Below, piece after piece: positions 23,741 to 35,147 of a DNA stretch of 64,000 nt; the stretch's first letter is position 1, and each line of letters opens with the position of its first letter. A model generated the notes under the pieces. It was not told the DNA's origin and did not search any database. It was given only the letters and a program-made list of their open reading frames with translations. Position numbers and translations under genes: made by a program. Origin of the DNA: Akebia trifoliata (Eukaryota; Streptophyta; Magnoliopsida; Ranunculales; Lardizabalaceae); the NCBI GenBank assembly GCA_017979445.1, contig CM030717.1, positions 24,105,288-24,169,287 on the forward strand. The letters are read 5' to 3'.

Positions 23741-25060
23741 CCTAATCCCTAACTCATCTTCTTTATTTTTCATTTTCAAATTCGTCCAAATCACAAACCT
23801 TCAAAGATCCAAGTTCTAGATCTCTCTTCTCAGTTGTGTTTATGCAAATCTGAAGTGATCAATGCAATTTACACCTCATTGCGATTAGATCGTAGTCACT
23901 GTGCTTTCAGGTTCATCATCTCCACTTTGTTGAAGTCAACATTCACTACATCACAGTCATCCTAGAGCAAATCACCTTCAAACTTCAAACAATCAATCAT
24001 TTTTCCCTCTCGTTGTAATAGTACATATTGCTTCTTCCAAACAAACTATTTTTGAGGAGTTTATTTTTGATCCCTATTTTCAAGGCATCAATGGATCATG
24101 GTTTTCTTGAGGTCATTGCAAAACAAGGGTGAATTAATTTGCTCTACACCAGTTCTGAAGTGTCTTGTAAGGAATTGGTGAGAGAATTTTATGATTTTGT
24201 AGTTTCGGGGACTACCGTCATTCTGTAGCTTATAAATAAGTTCTGTAGCATCACATTTGCCATTAGATTTGAAGACATCAATGCGATCTTAGGAATTATG
24301 AAAGTTGATGATGGAACTTGCCAAATGTGTCACCGGTTTGAATTCTTCATCACATAATTGGGTATTGAATTACAACACATCAACAAGAGAAGTAGATGAT
24401 TGCTGTTAAGAAACTTTGAGCTAATCAGTATCTTTGTTGGCGATGGGTGGCATCTAACATTTTAGGGATGTAGAACAACACTTTGCTTTTCGCAAAACAC
24501 ATATACATCATGCATGTGATCCAGACCAAGGATCCAACTTTTTGTGTGTCTCGTCTTATCTTAGAAACTTTGATCGATGCCTGCGTCAAGCTAAAGAAGG
24601 GTTGTTAACTAGCGTTCTCATACTTAGTCTGTCAGATTCTTGAGAGGCGAATAGGACTGCTAATGGCAGTGCTAGCTACCCAAGGAGAAATGGTCTAACT
24701 TTCGAAATTTAGGGGTGATTATCTTTTGCTAAATATGCTTTCAATTTATGACAATCGATACTAGAGCACTTTGAGGAGCATGGAAGCCCTCATGGTTATG
24801 CACGTCCAGGACAAGAATTTGATGAAACTGGAGCGAACGAAGCTATAGATCATCTAGTCTAGATTTTGAGGACACATCCTTTTTGGATAATGTTAATCCA
24901 TGCCTCTTGCAAAATGCATTTACAAAATTTTTCAAAGGGATGGGTAAGCTACATAGAGGACAGAAGACTTTAGAACGACGACTCAATGTAGCTAAACAAC
25001 GCAAGAGAGTGAGAGAATTCAAGTCAATCACTACTAAAAACAGATTTCATGGGGATTAGA
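23741..25060 (+). pseudogene. C-II env-like/extra ORF remnant
   Basis: Athila elements often carry an additional ORF between integrase and the 3' LTR. Here broken frames encode pieces such as SCKELVREFYDFVV (about 24165-24210) and ITFAIRFEDINAILGI (about 24247-24297), the F-Y...I..ILG pattern seen in plant transposon ORFs of this position. A likely start lies near 24090 (ATGGATCATGGTTTTC). Stops are frequent and no transmembrane segment is clear, so an envelope function is not supported by this sequence. Assignment rests on position and weak pattern recognition. Confidence 0.5.
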
Positions 25061-26701
25061 TGCTTGAATAGATGTTTTCATTAGAAGTTTTATTTAGTTT
25101 TTATGCTATAAGGTTTATTATATTTTGTTAAGCAGTTGTGTTTGTTATCTGGATGTTGTACTATCTATGTTTTATTCCAAAAACATTCGCTGTTGCAGTA
25201 TTTTTCAGAAATTATTTTCTTTTTCGTAATTATTTTGTCTTATGCTAGTTTACACAATGTAGGTTAAAAATACTAGTATGTGTTTTTCCAATGTAGCTTA
25301 GGTACCAATTACCTAAGTTATGATCGTAGTATCTTTTGCGGTGCTTCTGACATTATATAATATGATCACGATTAATACGACAGATATAATCAACGCTATA
25401 ACAGGGGTGAGTGATGTGTTGTCTCATTTCAAGAGACATTTTGTTAATATCACAAGACTGTAGGATCATTTTTAGGTGCTATCCAACCCATTTCATTATT
25501 TTTTTCAATTTCAATTTTGCATTTGCATATGCATAATAAAATATTGAGGACAATATCATGTTTAAGTTTGTGGGTGTAAGATCGGATTGCCATCTATTTT
25601 CTTTTATTTTCTTTTCTATGCAAACAATCATAAAAATTTAAAAATTTTGAAAAATATTTTTACAACTTTGTTGTATTTTTTCCAAGATCCTAGTTCGTAT
25701 CTTTAAACACTTAGTAAAAAAAATACTAAATCTGTCTTTGGTTGGAAGCTTTGATCTGAAGTTTTTATTCGTGTTTCTTTTAGGCAAAGGTTAGAATAGA
25801 GTTACCTCTTGTTTATAATTACTTCTAATAAGGTTACCAAGAGTTTATGTTGAATTAAGTGAGCTCATTATCTTCTTTCTATCTAGAGTATAAGGAAAAA
25901 ATTAGGTTTGATGAACTTTGACTTCTTTGTTCATTTGGTTGGTTGATTAGAAGGAAAATAGAATTGGGTTGAATATGTCTTGAACAACAACCATTGAATT
26001 AGACTAGGTACCTTGAAAATGATAGTCTCATTTTCTTCAAAGAGTAGAAAAAGAAAAGAGAAAGAAAAAAATGAAAGAGCAAGAAAAGAAAAGGATCCCT
26101 CGAAGTAAGAAAGAAAGATTTAAAAGAATCAAAGTGTAAAAATTTAGAGTTTCAGTAGGGTGAAAGCCATTAAGAGTAAAAATGTGAGTACACTATAATA
26201 TCATAGATAAAGTCCCTTAGAGGTATTAAAGTGAACATCCACACTTCTCACTACCCCAGACAGGATGCTAAGTTTAGAATTAAACCCTAAGTTGATCTAA
26301 GTATCCAAGATTAGTTAGAAGGTTGAAACTCACTCTAGAAAATTGAATCTCTAAAGTTTCTAAGTTAGAATCATTATATCTTAAAGGTCAATCAAATTCT
26401 AAGTTTTTCATAAAGAAATAAGAGTTGAGATTCTATATCAAGTATTACTTCCAAATGACTGACAAAATCTTAAAAGAACTTGTGTTTTTAGATATAAGTT
26501 TTGATTTTGAGCATTATTACTTCAAAAATTATTTTTAATTTTGTGGGTATATTTTCTACAAACCCTCACGAGTCAAACTCGTCCACTAGGGGTAACCTAG
26601 TAGTTTAAGTTCTTGCTGCATCTGCTAAATACAATCGAGATGCTTGCGAAAATGGTAAATTTATTTTCTACGGGACTAGAAAAAGGTAAATTTGGGGGGT
26701 G
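25061..26701 (+). other. C-II long 3' untranslated region and polypurine tract
   Basis: No gene. Holds the Athila landmark at about 25541-25578 (GAGGACAATATCATG then TTTAAGTTTGTGGGTG), a purine-rich AGAAAAAGAAAAGAG stretch at 26045-26100, and the polypurine tract AAATTTGGGGGGTG just before the 3' LTR. Confidence 0.75.
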
Positions 26702-27965
26702 TGATCAATGTCTCAAAATACTGAATTATTTGTACTTTTCTTAAACATGTATCTCAATTTTCGTCTTTATTTTATTACTTTAGATAAATAATTATGCTAA
26801 GCCTTTGTTTATCACATTTCACGTTATATCATGTTAAGTAGGCTTAATTACACAAAATAATTATTAATATCAAAAAATTGATCACATGTTTCACTGTACA
26901 GGTCAATGATCAACTTATCCAGATGAACTCTACACCACTTAACCAAGAGTGCACTACAATCAGGAGGTTAGAACAAACATCCTGTCAAAAGATGAGATCC
27001 AAAGCTTTCTAGAGCATTGTGACGTAGTGGATTCTCAATATGTAGCAGTCCACCTCGATTGGATCATCCTAGAACTTCTCCTATGTACTTTGCACATGAG
27101 ATTATATGCAAGTATATTTGGATCGTTTGAAAAGGCCTTAAGTCTATAAATAGGTTATTTTTCCAATTTAAAAAGATTCTCTTGGGCTCTTGTCCATTTT
27201 CTTCTTCTCCTCTAATGCCCTTGGTATTTTCTCTGTAATTTTTATTTTTTTAGTTAGGTTTTCAATTCAACAACATCTATAATCTCCCAAAGGAGATAGT
27301 GTATCTTGATTATCATGAATACAAGTGTTGTTTCTCTTTATTTCTCTTGTATCCTTACCATGACCATAGGCTAGACTCCCTCCATTAGTGATAGGAGAAA
27401 ACCTAAGAGTAAACTTTAATTTTGTGTATTTCTTTATCCTTCTATATTCTTTATAATATTTATATCTCTACACCTTATATACTTAACTTAGATGTTCTAT
27501 GTTTGGATGAGATCAAAATAAACCATGCTTAAATTAGATATTTGGTGGTAGGCACTTCGCATATTAGTGATTGAAGGAGTCCTAACTACAGTATTTTTTT
27601 AAAAACTTCATGCCATATCTTCCAACTCAAGGAGCTCATACCAAGCCATTGTGATTGGATGCAAAGAAAGATGAACTCAAATACAGATTTATGTGCTAAT
27701 CCTAGGTTACTCTAATCACTAATGGATGTTTTACCTTTTATTTCCTTAATATAATTTCATCTTCTATTGCTTTAATTTCCAACAATATTTTACTTTTTTC
27801 TATTTTATTTCACAAAAACATGTTTGAATTGTAACTTAGATTAATTTCATTTCTTACTAACTTGGTAACATCCCCCCTTTCTCTTGGGTTCGATCCCTCA
27901 CTTGCCCACAAGCTAAGGAGAATATATAAATATTAATTTTTGATGAGATGACAACAAAGACATCA
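26702..27965 (+). repeat. C-II 3' LTR
   Basis: Starts TGATCAATGTCTC, ends AAAGACATCA. Colinear with the C-I 5' LTR but with a gap of about 90 bp near 27460. The CTTGGGTTCGATCCCTCACTTGCCC block near 27883 marks its end region. Confidence 0.88.
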
Positions 27966-27970
27966 TATAG

Positions 27971-28307
27971 ACCATAAAAGGGCCCCTTCCCCAATAATTT
28001 AGTCCTTAATGATTCAAACTGAAATCAAAGTCCTTCGCACTCGAGGGCACAAATCGGATTTTTCTGATTTTTTATTTATTTTCTAAAATTGATCGAATTT
28101 GAGGTCACTACCACTGGTGGAGGGAAAAGGGTGCCTAACATCTTCCTTATTCCCTAGTATGGACCTTCTTACTTGTATCTTGGGTGGACCAATGGATTTT
28201 ATCCGTACGAGAGTTACTACTGAACGATTTTTTACAAAACCATTTTCCTGGTACCCATTCATACCCTTTTCCAAACAAGAATGATGGCGGCTCCAAACCC
28301 AAGTAGG
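27971..28307 (+). repeat. A1 3' LTR, second part
   Basis: Continues the A1 LTR after C-II. It matches 36880-37100 and 32310-32640 on the other strand: AAAGGGCCCC, GTCCTTCGCACTCGAGGGCACAAATCGGATTT, GGTGCCTAACATCTTCC, GATGGCGGCTCCAAAC. The right boundary near 28307 is approximate because the terminal CA is mutated. Confidence 0.78.
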
Positions 28308-29390
28308 AGAGATCTTCAGACTTGAAAATCTTATGTCTATAGTATAAATGGTTGACTTAGTTTTTGATCAACTATAACTACTCTAGGAGAAATGTTGATC
28401 ACACACTATTTGTTCAAAATGTCAAGGGTCATACCCTCATTGCTTAAATCTATGTGAACGATATTGTGTTTGGATCCCTAATGAAGAGATGGTTCATAAG
28501 TTTTCATACTTGATGCAATCTGAATTTGAAAAGAGCATGCTAGGTGAGTTCAACTTCTTCCTAGGATTGCAAGTCAAAATCTCAAGAATGGTATGTTTGT
28601 CTCATAGACGAATTATGTACATGAATTGGTAGATCGTTTTGATCTTCAATCTGGTAGAACTCACCATACTCAAGCTTTTTAAAGATATATTTGGAAAAGT
28701 ATGGATCAACACCTTTATAGGAGTATGATAGGTAGTCTTCTCTACTTGGTAGCTAGTCGACTAGACATCTCCTACTTTATTGGAGCCTATGTCTACTTCC
28801 AAGCTGATCATAGGGAATCGCATTTAATGACTATCAAACAGATCATTCGTTATGTAACTGGCACTTCTAAGTATGGCATCTAGTACCCCTTTGATTAATC
28901 TTCAGTTATTATTGGGTACTTCGACGTCGATTAAGCCGAAAACATTGATAACCGAAAATCCATTAGTGTTGGTTATTTTTATATTGAAAATTGTCTCATA
29001 GCTTGGCAAAGTAAGAAATAGAATTCCATTTCCTTGTCTACCGTTGAGGCTGAGTATAGCATGGTCGGAAGTACTATGCACAACCTTTGCACATGAAGCA
29101 GATGTTTCTGGACTACTGATTATCTTAAGAAATGATGAGCTTATTCTGTGAGAATACTAATGCCATCAATATCTCGAAGAATCCTATCCAATATTCTCAG
29201 ACCAAACATATTGATATTTAGTATTATTTCATATGGGAACTTGTTGAATATCACATCATTTCTTTAGAATATGTTCTGATCGAGAGTCAACTTGTTGATA
29301 TTCTCATAAAATCCTTAGATTCGATGAGATTTGAACATTTTCAAAACTCTACTAAGATGTGCTCATATGAGCCCCTGGTTCGAGATATTA
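28308..29390 (+). pseudogene. D copia reverse transcriptase-RNase H remnant
   Basis: RT pieces: NVDHTLFVQNVKGHTLIA and IYVNDIVFGS at about 28388-28475, where the catalytic YVDD has become YVND. The open segment 28701-28883 has YRSMIGSLLYLVASRLDISY, then FQADHRESHLMTIKQIIRYV, the copia RT/RNase H connection. RNase H pieces follow: CENTNAINISKNPIQYSQ (about 29150) and TKHIDI at 29206, then ELVEYHIISLEYV and LVDILIKSLDSMRFE, the usual copia pol C-terminus. Frameshifts and stops throughout; ends about 29390. Confidence 0.85.
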
Positions 29391-29899
29391 GCCGAGAACT
29401 AGATAACACTCTCGAAAATCCTCAATTTCTGATTTTTCACCTAACAGGAGAAAATTCAAGTCTTTGGACTCAATTCTTGTGTGTATTAGTTATATCTGAG
29501 GTTCTGATATCGTTCACGTGGAATTTTTTTCTATCGTTTTTTCGGGACTTATTGATCAAATTTTTGTCGAATCATAAGTAATTCTAGAACTTGTTTTTGT
29601 AGGTAAATTTGGGTTCATAGACCCATCCTAAGTTCCTTCCTAAGTTTCTATCAATTTTTATGCTTATTTTCTATGTGCTACATCTCTCTTGAATTCTCAT
29701 AAATTCGTCAAATTGACAAATTCTTTAAAACAATTTTGTAACTTCTTGAGAGAGTTTTGGGACAAGAAATATTAAATTTTGGCATCTTCAAAAAATGAAA
29801 AACTCAAAAATATATATTTTTATTTTTTCTGCCAAATTATTCTTTTTCTCTACAACACCATTCGGTACTACTGGCGAAGCCAGCAACATGTGTTAAAAA

Positions 29900-31297
29900 G
29901 CCCCCAATGTCGTTTTGATCATTTTTTTTGCTATTTCCTTTTTTTCTCTTAGTTCCAATGCCTTACCTTTCTCTCTCTCTCCCATTTCTCTTGATCTCTC
30001 TCTTTATTTGGTGTGATTTCTCACCTATATTCTTCTACTTATGGTTGAGAATCTTATCTACATCACCATGTTCATCATCTTCTCCCTCTTTGCTTTATTC
30101 ACCATTATTTTTGTTATGGGTTTCATAGATAAACGAGGGAAACCAAATTTCGCCCCCTTGTCGTTCCTCTCATGCCAAGAAGACCAAAATGTGACCTCCT
30201 CTGCTCATATCGTGCCTCCATCCCCTTCCTTACTTCTACCCTTTCACATGGTTGACGAGGGTTCCGATTTCGACGATAACCAACCCAAAGCGTATGATGG
30301 CTATATTCTTTTTATGTTCATTATTTAAAAAATGTTCAATTGTTTGTGAGATCAATATTCAAGAATTTACTACTCACAAATATGGCATCCTTGATATGCT
30401 TTATCAGAGGGGTTGATAAGAAATGTTTCACTTTGGTGGGGATGTGTATCCTATGCATGTGTTAAATTTTTACGTTAGTATAATATAATCAATGTTCTAC
30501 CCCCCATCTCTAGTTGTCATTGCGTGTCACTTTTGTCCGCCTCTTCGTACCATGGTTATCCCTACAACCATTGGTAGGCTTTTGGGGGTCCCTGTCATTG
30601 GGGTTCAAATGCCTGAGCTAGAGTCCGACTACTTGATTCGGCATAACCAACTCCGGCAAGTGCTAGGTCGTCTTATAAATCACTTTCGTTGGTCCAACGA
30701 TAGTGGTCTTTGCTCATCTAGGATGCTTACTCCATTGCGGATCCTACATAGTATTTTTCTACGGAATGTATATCCTCAAGCTAATTATTCCACTGAGTTG
30801 GCCTCACACCAATATGATTTGTTGTATTGTGTCGCTCAAGATTATCCATTATGCTTATTGACATTTGTGCTTCAGTCCATCATTATGTCGTAGTCTCGAA
30901 GGAGACTTGACTTTGGTCATCTTAACTCTCGCCTTGTTCTCAAGTGTCAACATACTCAAACCATCCTCCGATGCTTCTATACCACCTCCATTACCTCCAT
31001 CCATTTTAGATGAGGAGCCCCTGTTGTCTATGGACTCAACGGGGCCTGATGATTTAGGCCAAAATTTTGACATCAAGGCTCGTCTGAAAAGCCTTGAACG
31101 CTAGCAACATGCTTTTGGTGAATAACAACATCTGATTTTCTAGTCTCAAAAGTGCCTGGAACAATCTACTGTTCGGCTTGAGTCGTGGATGAAGAATATT
31201 CAACATTACCTCTGTCACCTTTTTCAGTCTTTTGGCCCTATAGCCCCCTTTCCTAACGTTACCCCCGCTTCCTCGGACGACTCTGGTGATGTTTAGA
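29900..31297 (+). pseudogene. D extra ORF after pol (env-like position)
   Basis: SIRE-type elements have a second ORF at this place. Pieces: 30041-30328 with a hydrophobic segment in its first 30 residues (MFIIFSLFALFTIIFVMGF) then a Pro/Ser-rich part; 30492-30893 with TIGRLLGVPVIGVQMPELES and a GRLINHFRW, LTPLRILHSIFLRNVYPQ pattern typical of plant transposon ORFs of this kind; 30865-31104 Pro/Asp-rich; and a final Q-rich, coiled-coil-like part ending near 31296. The pieces lie in different frames. Whether it ever encoded an envelope is unknown. Confidence 0.6.
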
Positions 31298-31937
31298 TCT
31301 CACGTATATCTCTTAAGTTGTAGGTTGTTGTTTGTCTGTTTGAGTCTTGTATTTTGTCATTTTCTGGGATCGTCATCCCAACACAAATATTAGACTTCCT
31401 TGTATCATTGACTCTCATTTTGTAATCCAGACTGTTATGTATTTCTTTAATAATAAAATATTTTTGTTTTATCTCATGTGCTTATTATCAATTATTTGCA
31501 TATTTTCTATATTATTTGCATATGTATGCATATTGTGACACTGATTAATTGAGTTATATATGCCTATGCTTTATATTTATATATTTTTTTGTATGTTTCT
31601 ACTTGTTTTTACCATGCATCTTGCTCTGATAGTCATATTTATTGCTTGCATGTTTAATTTTTCCTATGTTTATTGGTATATATTTTGTCGACATTGGGTT
31701 GATTTCACTCTTTGTCAAATACTGACAAAAAGGGGAAGAATCATTTCCACCCATGTATACTGTATCAATTGAATTTTATAGATAAACCATTCAGGGGGAG
31801 CAATATCTAAGGAGGAGCAAAATTTAAACACTTTCGTAAGATTCTATTTAGTGTAAGTATCTTGGTCATTCTAGGAATTTTTCCCAAACTTTTTTATCTA
31901 CATTAGGCTTTGTCTTGTAATTGAAAAAGGGGGAGAT
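31298..31937 (+). other. D 3' untranslated region with polypurine tract
   Basis: T-rich non-coding stretch with ACTGACAAAAAGGGGAAGA at about 31720, a second purine run at 31794-31830 and the polypurine tract AAAAAGGGGGAGAT at 31924-31937, directly before the LTR. Confidence 0.75.
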
Positions 31938-34900
31938 TGTTAGTACAATATTTTTTCAATCCCGAGACTTAAGTTGAGTGTCAGATCAATTTATATTTGA
32001 AGACATGTGAAGACTCTGGTAAAACTACTCAACCTCAAGCACCACATTAAAAAACTCCAAATCTGTTTGCACAAAGTCTAAAAGGTAATGAGACCACCAA
32101 GACCTATCCCCAATACCTAAATTATTGTTAGGTTTACTCATATCGGTAAGGCCATCATTTTTCCTGATCTATTTTTTCATCGAAACTTTTGAGAGCTAAA
32201 AATGGCTTGTTGAAAGTCTTAATGGCAAAAAGGGTATTTTGAAAATTTTACCGTCCTTAATGTGAACACGTGATTTATTCATTTTTTAATATATCATCCA
32301 CTTTGGGGTGTTTTCGAGTCGTCACCATTCTTTTTTGTAAAAGGGTGTGAATGGTAACCCGATGTTGTATGTTTCAAAAATTATGTCATTTTGACATTTG
32401 ATGACTCTCGTATTGATGAGGTACATAGTCCAACTTTTGATTCAAGGTAAGGGGGTCCATTTTATAGAGTAGGGAAGGTGTTAGGCATCCTACTCCATCT
32501 ACCGTTGGTGGTAACCTCGGATTCGGTCACTTTAAAATATAAAAAAAAGTTGGATAAATCCGATTTGTGCCCCCAAGGGACTTTGATGTTGGTTCAAACC
32601 ATTAAGGGCACCCTTATTGAAAAAGGGGCCCTTTGATGGTTCAAGTCATTGGTGGTGTGTGCATAGGTGTAAAGAAGGGAAAGAAGTAGAAGAGGGAAGT
32701 TGGAGGGGATGTTATTTTGTCAAAACCTACCTTGATCTAATCTTGATCTTTTTTTATCTTCAAATAGGTGCTTCTTTTTCTTTTCTTGATTTGCTTGAGA
32801 GAATGTTGAGAGTTGAGAGTTGAGAGTTGAGGGTTAAAGGTAGTGGGGGTGAGTTGAGAGTAGAGAGTTGAGTCTTAATTTTAGAGAATGATTTTTTTTA
32901 ATATCTTTTTTGGTTGGATATTGGATTTTTCATTAGGAGTTGTGCGTGGAGAATGAGGGGGGTTTTATTGGACATGGGAGTTGTCTTTAGGGGTAAGATG
33001 GGGTGAAATGAAGAGAAATGGAAAAATGATGTGGGGTTGAAGAGAAAGGTAGGGGTAAATTATGAGGCATTGGAAGGTATTTGTGTAAGGAGGTTAAATG
33101 GGTGTTTTACAACCCAAATGGGTTGGATCTCTCAATCCATTTGGGTTGAGTGTTAGGTGAAGGATAATAAATGGTGAGGATGAGGGTGTAAGAGAGTGAT
33201 GGATGGGTTGAGTGTTTGGGGAGTGGTGTTGGATTTGAGAGAATGGGACCCATAAGCCATCTTTCTATATTCCTAAATTCAACCCAATATAAGCCCAACC
33301 CAACCCAACCTAAGCCATCACCTAAAGCCCAACCATTCTTTAACCCAATCTATTACCTAAGCCCATCACCTAAAGCCCAACCATTCTTTAACCCAATCTA
33401 TTACCCAAGCTCAGTTCAACTCAACCTAACCCAACCCAACATCACAACCAATCACCATAATCACAAGGTGGATACATGTCACCACGTCAATTCACCTCCC
33501 TCATCCCCAACCTATCCCATCACCTTTTCTCTAAACATCATCTATCCACATGAACCCATCATTCTTTCTCTAAAAAAATCTAATCTACCCACACCCTTAA
33601 CCCATACCTTCCCCTAATCTTCCCTCATCATTCCCTATAAAATCCATATCTATAATATAAACCTACACCCCTCCTCTCAAATCAAACACTCATCAACTCA
33701 TCCCAACCCTTCATTTCCATCAATTTTAACACATGACATCATCTCCATCACCCTCCCAAAATATCATCAACCACCCAAGGCTTAGGTAATTTATTGAAAG
33801 AGAAAGATGGTTTTTGGGGGTATGGGCTTTGAGGGCTCGATACGATTTTTATTATCTTTTTGGGCATTTTGCGTCCCAGGACCCGATCAAATTTTGATGT
33901 TTAAACTTAATCTATGGCCTATCCCTTGGTGATAGTTTGGGGATCTTATTATAATAAGATCTACAAAATCCCCGATCAGTTTGATCATCAGAGCTTCCGA
34001 GAGCTTAAAATAGCCAAAATGGCATTTTTATAATTGTGAACTAGACCCGGAATATCTTTCACTAGGGCTACCGATAGCAATTGGCTAGTTCCATTAGCAC
34101 CACCATTGGGGTCATTGACAACACACTCTAACGGTTTGATTTTTTTATCGTTGGGTCTCTGGTGCTTCTTGTTATTTCCATGGCGCCACCAGTAGGCATT
34201 TTTTTTATTCTCCAAAATGTCTTTAAATCTCAATTCTTGAGTTCTTTTTTTATTAGCTCAAATACTAGAAAAGACTTGTTCCCATCTCACATCTCCTAGA
34301 AAGTCTCCTTTAGCCATAAAAGGTCCAAACCTTAGTTGAAACCACAAACCCTTCCTTGTTTGACCTTCTCCATTCTTTTACCCTTGCCTTACACACATAT
34401 TGGAATACATCAATAGAGCTTAGAACATCCTCTTGAAGTAAGGAGTTCAAAGTGATGAAAAAGAAATCCTCAAGGACATGAAGAACTCAAGCAACTAATT
34501 GAAAGATACATTAAGTTGAGTCAAGTCCTTGTAAATTTATTTTTAGTTTATTTTTCATTACATAAAAGCTCTTGATTCCTAGTCAAAACCAAGCTCTTGA
34601 GAAGAGTTGAGAACTCTACTCAAGAGAACTTGGTTATCGATTTCCTAGGGACAAAGTCCATAACTTTGAGGAAGAAACATTTTTCTCAAACTATAGGTTT
34701 AGATTTAGCTTAGAGAAAAATTTGATTTGTAAATTTTTGAGGTGAACCATAGACCCTAGAGTAGGGTACTTGGTAGTGGATGTAGGCAAGTTGTCGAACC
34801 ACTATAAATCTTGCATTTTTTTTTACAATTAGGCTCAATGCTCTATTTTAAATGAATGACATGAATTCCATGATTTGCATATCAAATATTTGCTATAATG

Positions 34901-35147
34901 TCTGCATCACATTTTAGAATTATATGCTTTGCGATGAATGACTTAAGTTGAGCTTGTGCTTCTCTATGTATTAACTTACTTTAGCATAATCTTGATACCT
35001 AGTTTAGTTTTTTGGGTGGTGTATTTATCTTGATTTCTTGATCCCATCAATTAACTTACCTAGATAATCTAGGAGAATTAAAAGAATTTTTTATTTGATC
35101 TATTCACCCCCTATAGGTCTAGACATGGTGTAATGCCCAGACTTTTA
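31938..35147 (+). repeat. D 3' LTR, enlarged by an insertion
   Basis: Starts TGTTAGTACAATA after the polypurine tract and ends near 35147. It aligns with the solo LTR at 225-2219 (complement) on both sides of a foreign block at about 32302-33913. Landmarks after the block: GATAGTTTGGGGATCTTAT, CAAAACCAAGCTCTTGA, GTGGATGTAGGCAAGTTGTCGAACC then ACTATAAA, and TATTCACCCCCTATAGGTCTAGA near the end. Without the insertion it would be about 1.6 kb. Confidence 0.82.
32302..33913. repeat. Family A LTR fragments in opposite orientations inside the D LTR
   Basis: 32302-~33240 reads like the minus-strand A LTR (compare 36874-37100: GAGTCGTCACCATTCTTTTTT, GTAGGGAAGGTGTTAGGCATCC, GGGGCCCTTTGATGG). 33250-~33800 reads like the plus-strand A LTR (compare 16600-17200: GCCCAACC runs, AATCACCATAATCACAAGG, ATATCTATAATATAAACC). 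The two halves therefore face each other. The ATATCAT/ATGGCC edges join the D LTR near 32297 and 33914; no clean target duplication is seen. Confidence 0.7.

Larger units (their letters stand above)
17703..27965 (+). mobile_element. Athila-type element C-II inserted in A1 LTR
   Basis: Begins TGATCAATATCTC at 17703, ends ...AGACATCA at 27965, and is flanked by TATAA (17698-17702) and TATAG (27966-27970), a 5-bp duplication with one difference. Contents: truncated 5' LTR, gag tail, protease, RT, RNase H, integrase, env-like region, long 3' region with the Athila landmark ATTGAGGACAATATCATG...TTTAAGTTTGTGGGTG at about 25541-25578, purine tract and 3' LTR. It lacks the LTR end, primer site and most of gag because of a deletion near 18518. 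It is the only Athila copy here with both flanks preserved. Confidence 0.88.
1..28307 (+). mobile_element. Tat-like Ty3/gypsy element A1, 5' end outside window, multiply invaded
   Basis: Seen: a gag pseudogene at the left, a 3' untranslated region split by an inserted Athila element, a polypurine tract at 16418-16430 and a 3' LTR starting TGTAGACACCCC at 16431, interrupted at 17702 and resumed at 27971. The LTR and the region before it match, in inverse orientation, element A2 at 36874-41010; shared landmarks are the run around 3769-3799 against 39923-39953 and the motif at 16268-16300 against 39100-39140. No pol domains are found between gag and the 3' region, so A1 is a deletion derivative or a non-autonomous copy. 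Its right end falls inside a copia RT, so A1 inserted into copia element D. Inference: lineage assignment rests on the gag type and on the linked family member A2. Confidence 0.75.
28308..35147 (+). mobile_element. SIRE-like Ty1/copia element D, 3' half
   Basis: The sequence right of A1 starts in the middle of a copia RT, so the 5' half of D must lie left of A1, outside the window. Contents: RT/RNase H, an extra downstream ORF, polypurine tract AAAAAGGGGGAGAT, and a 3' LTR starting TGTTAGTACAAT. The extra ORF between pol and the LTR plus the LTR type point to the SIRE/Maximus lineage of Ty1/copia. Confidence 0.8.

Noticed and set aside
33216..33617. 133-codon proline-rich plus-strand frame
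   Set aside because: Comes from the pyrimidine-rich AACCCAACC repeats of the A LTR.
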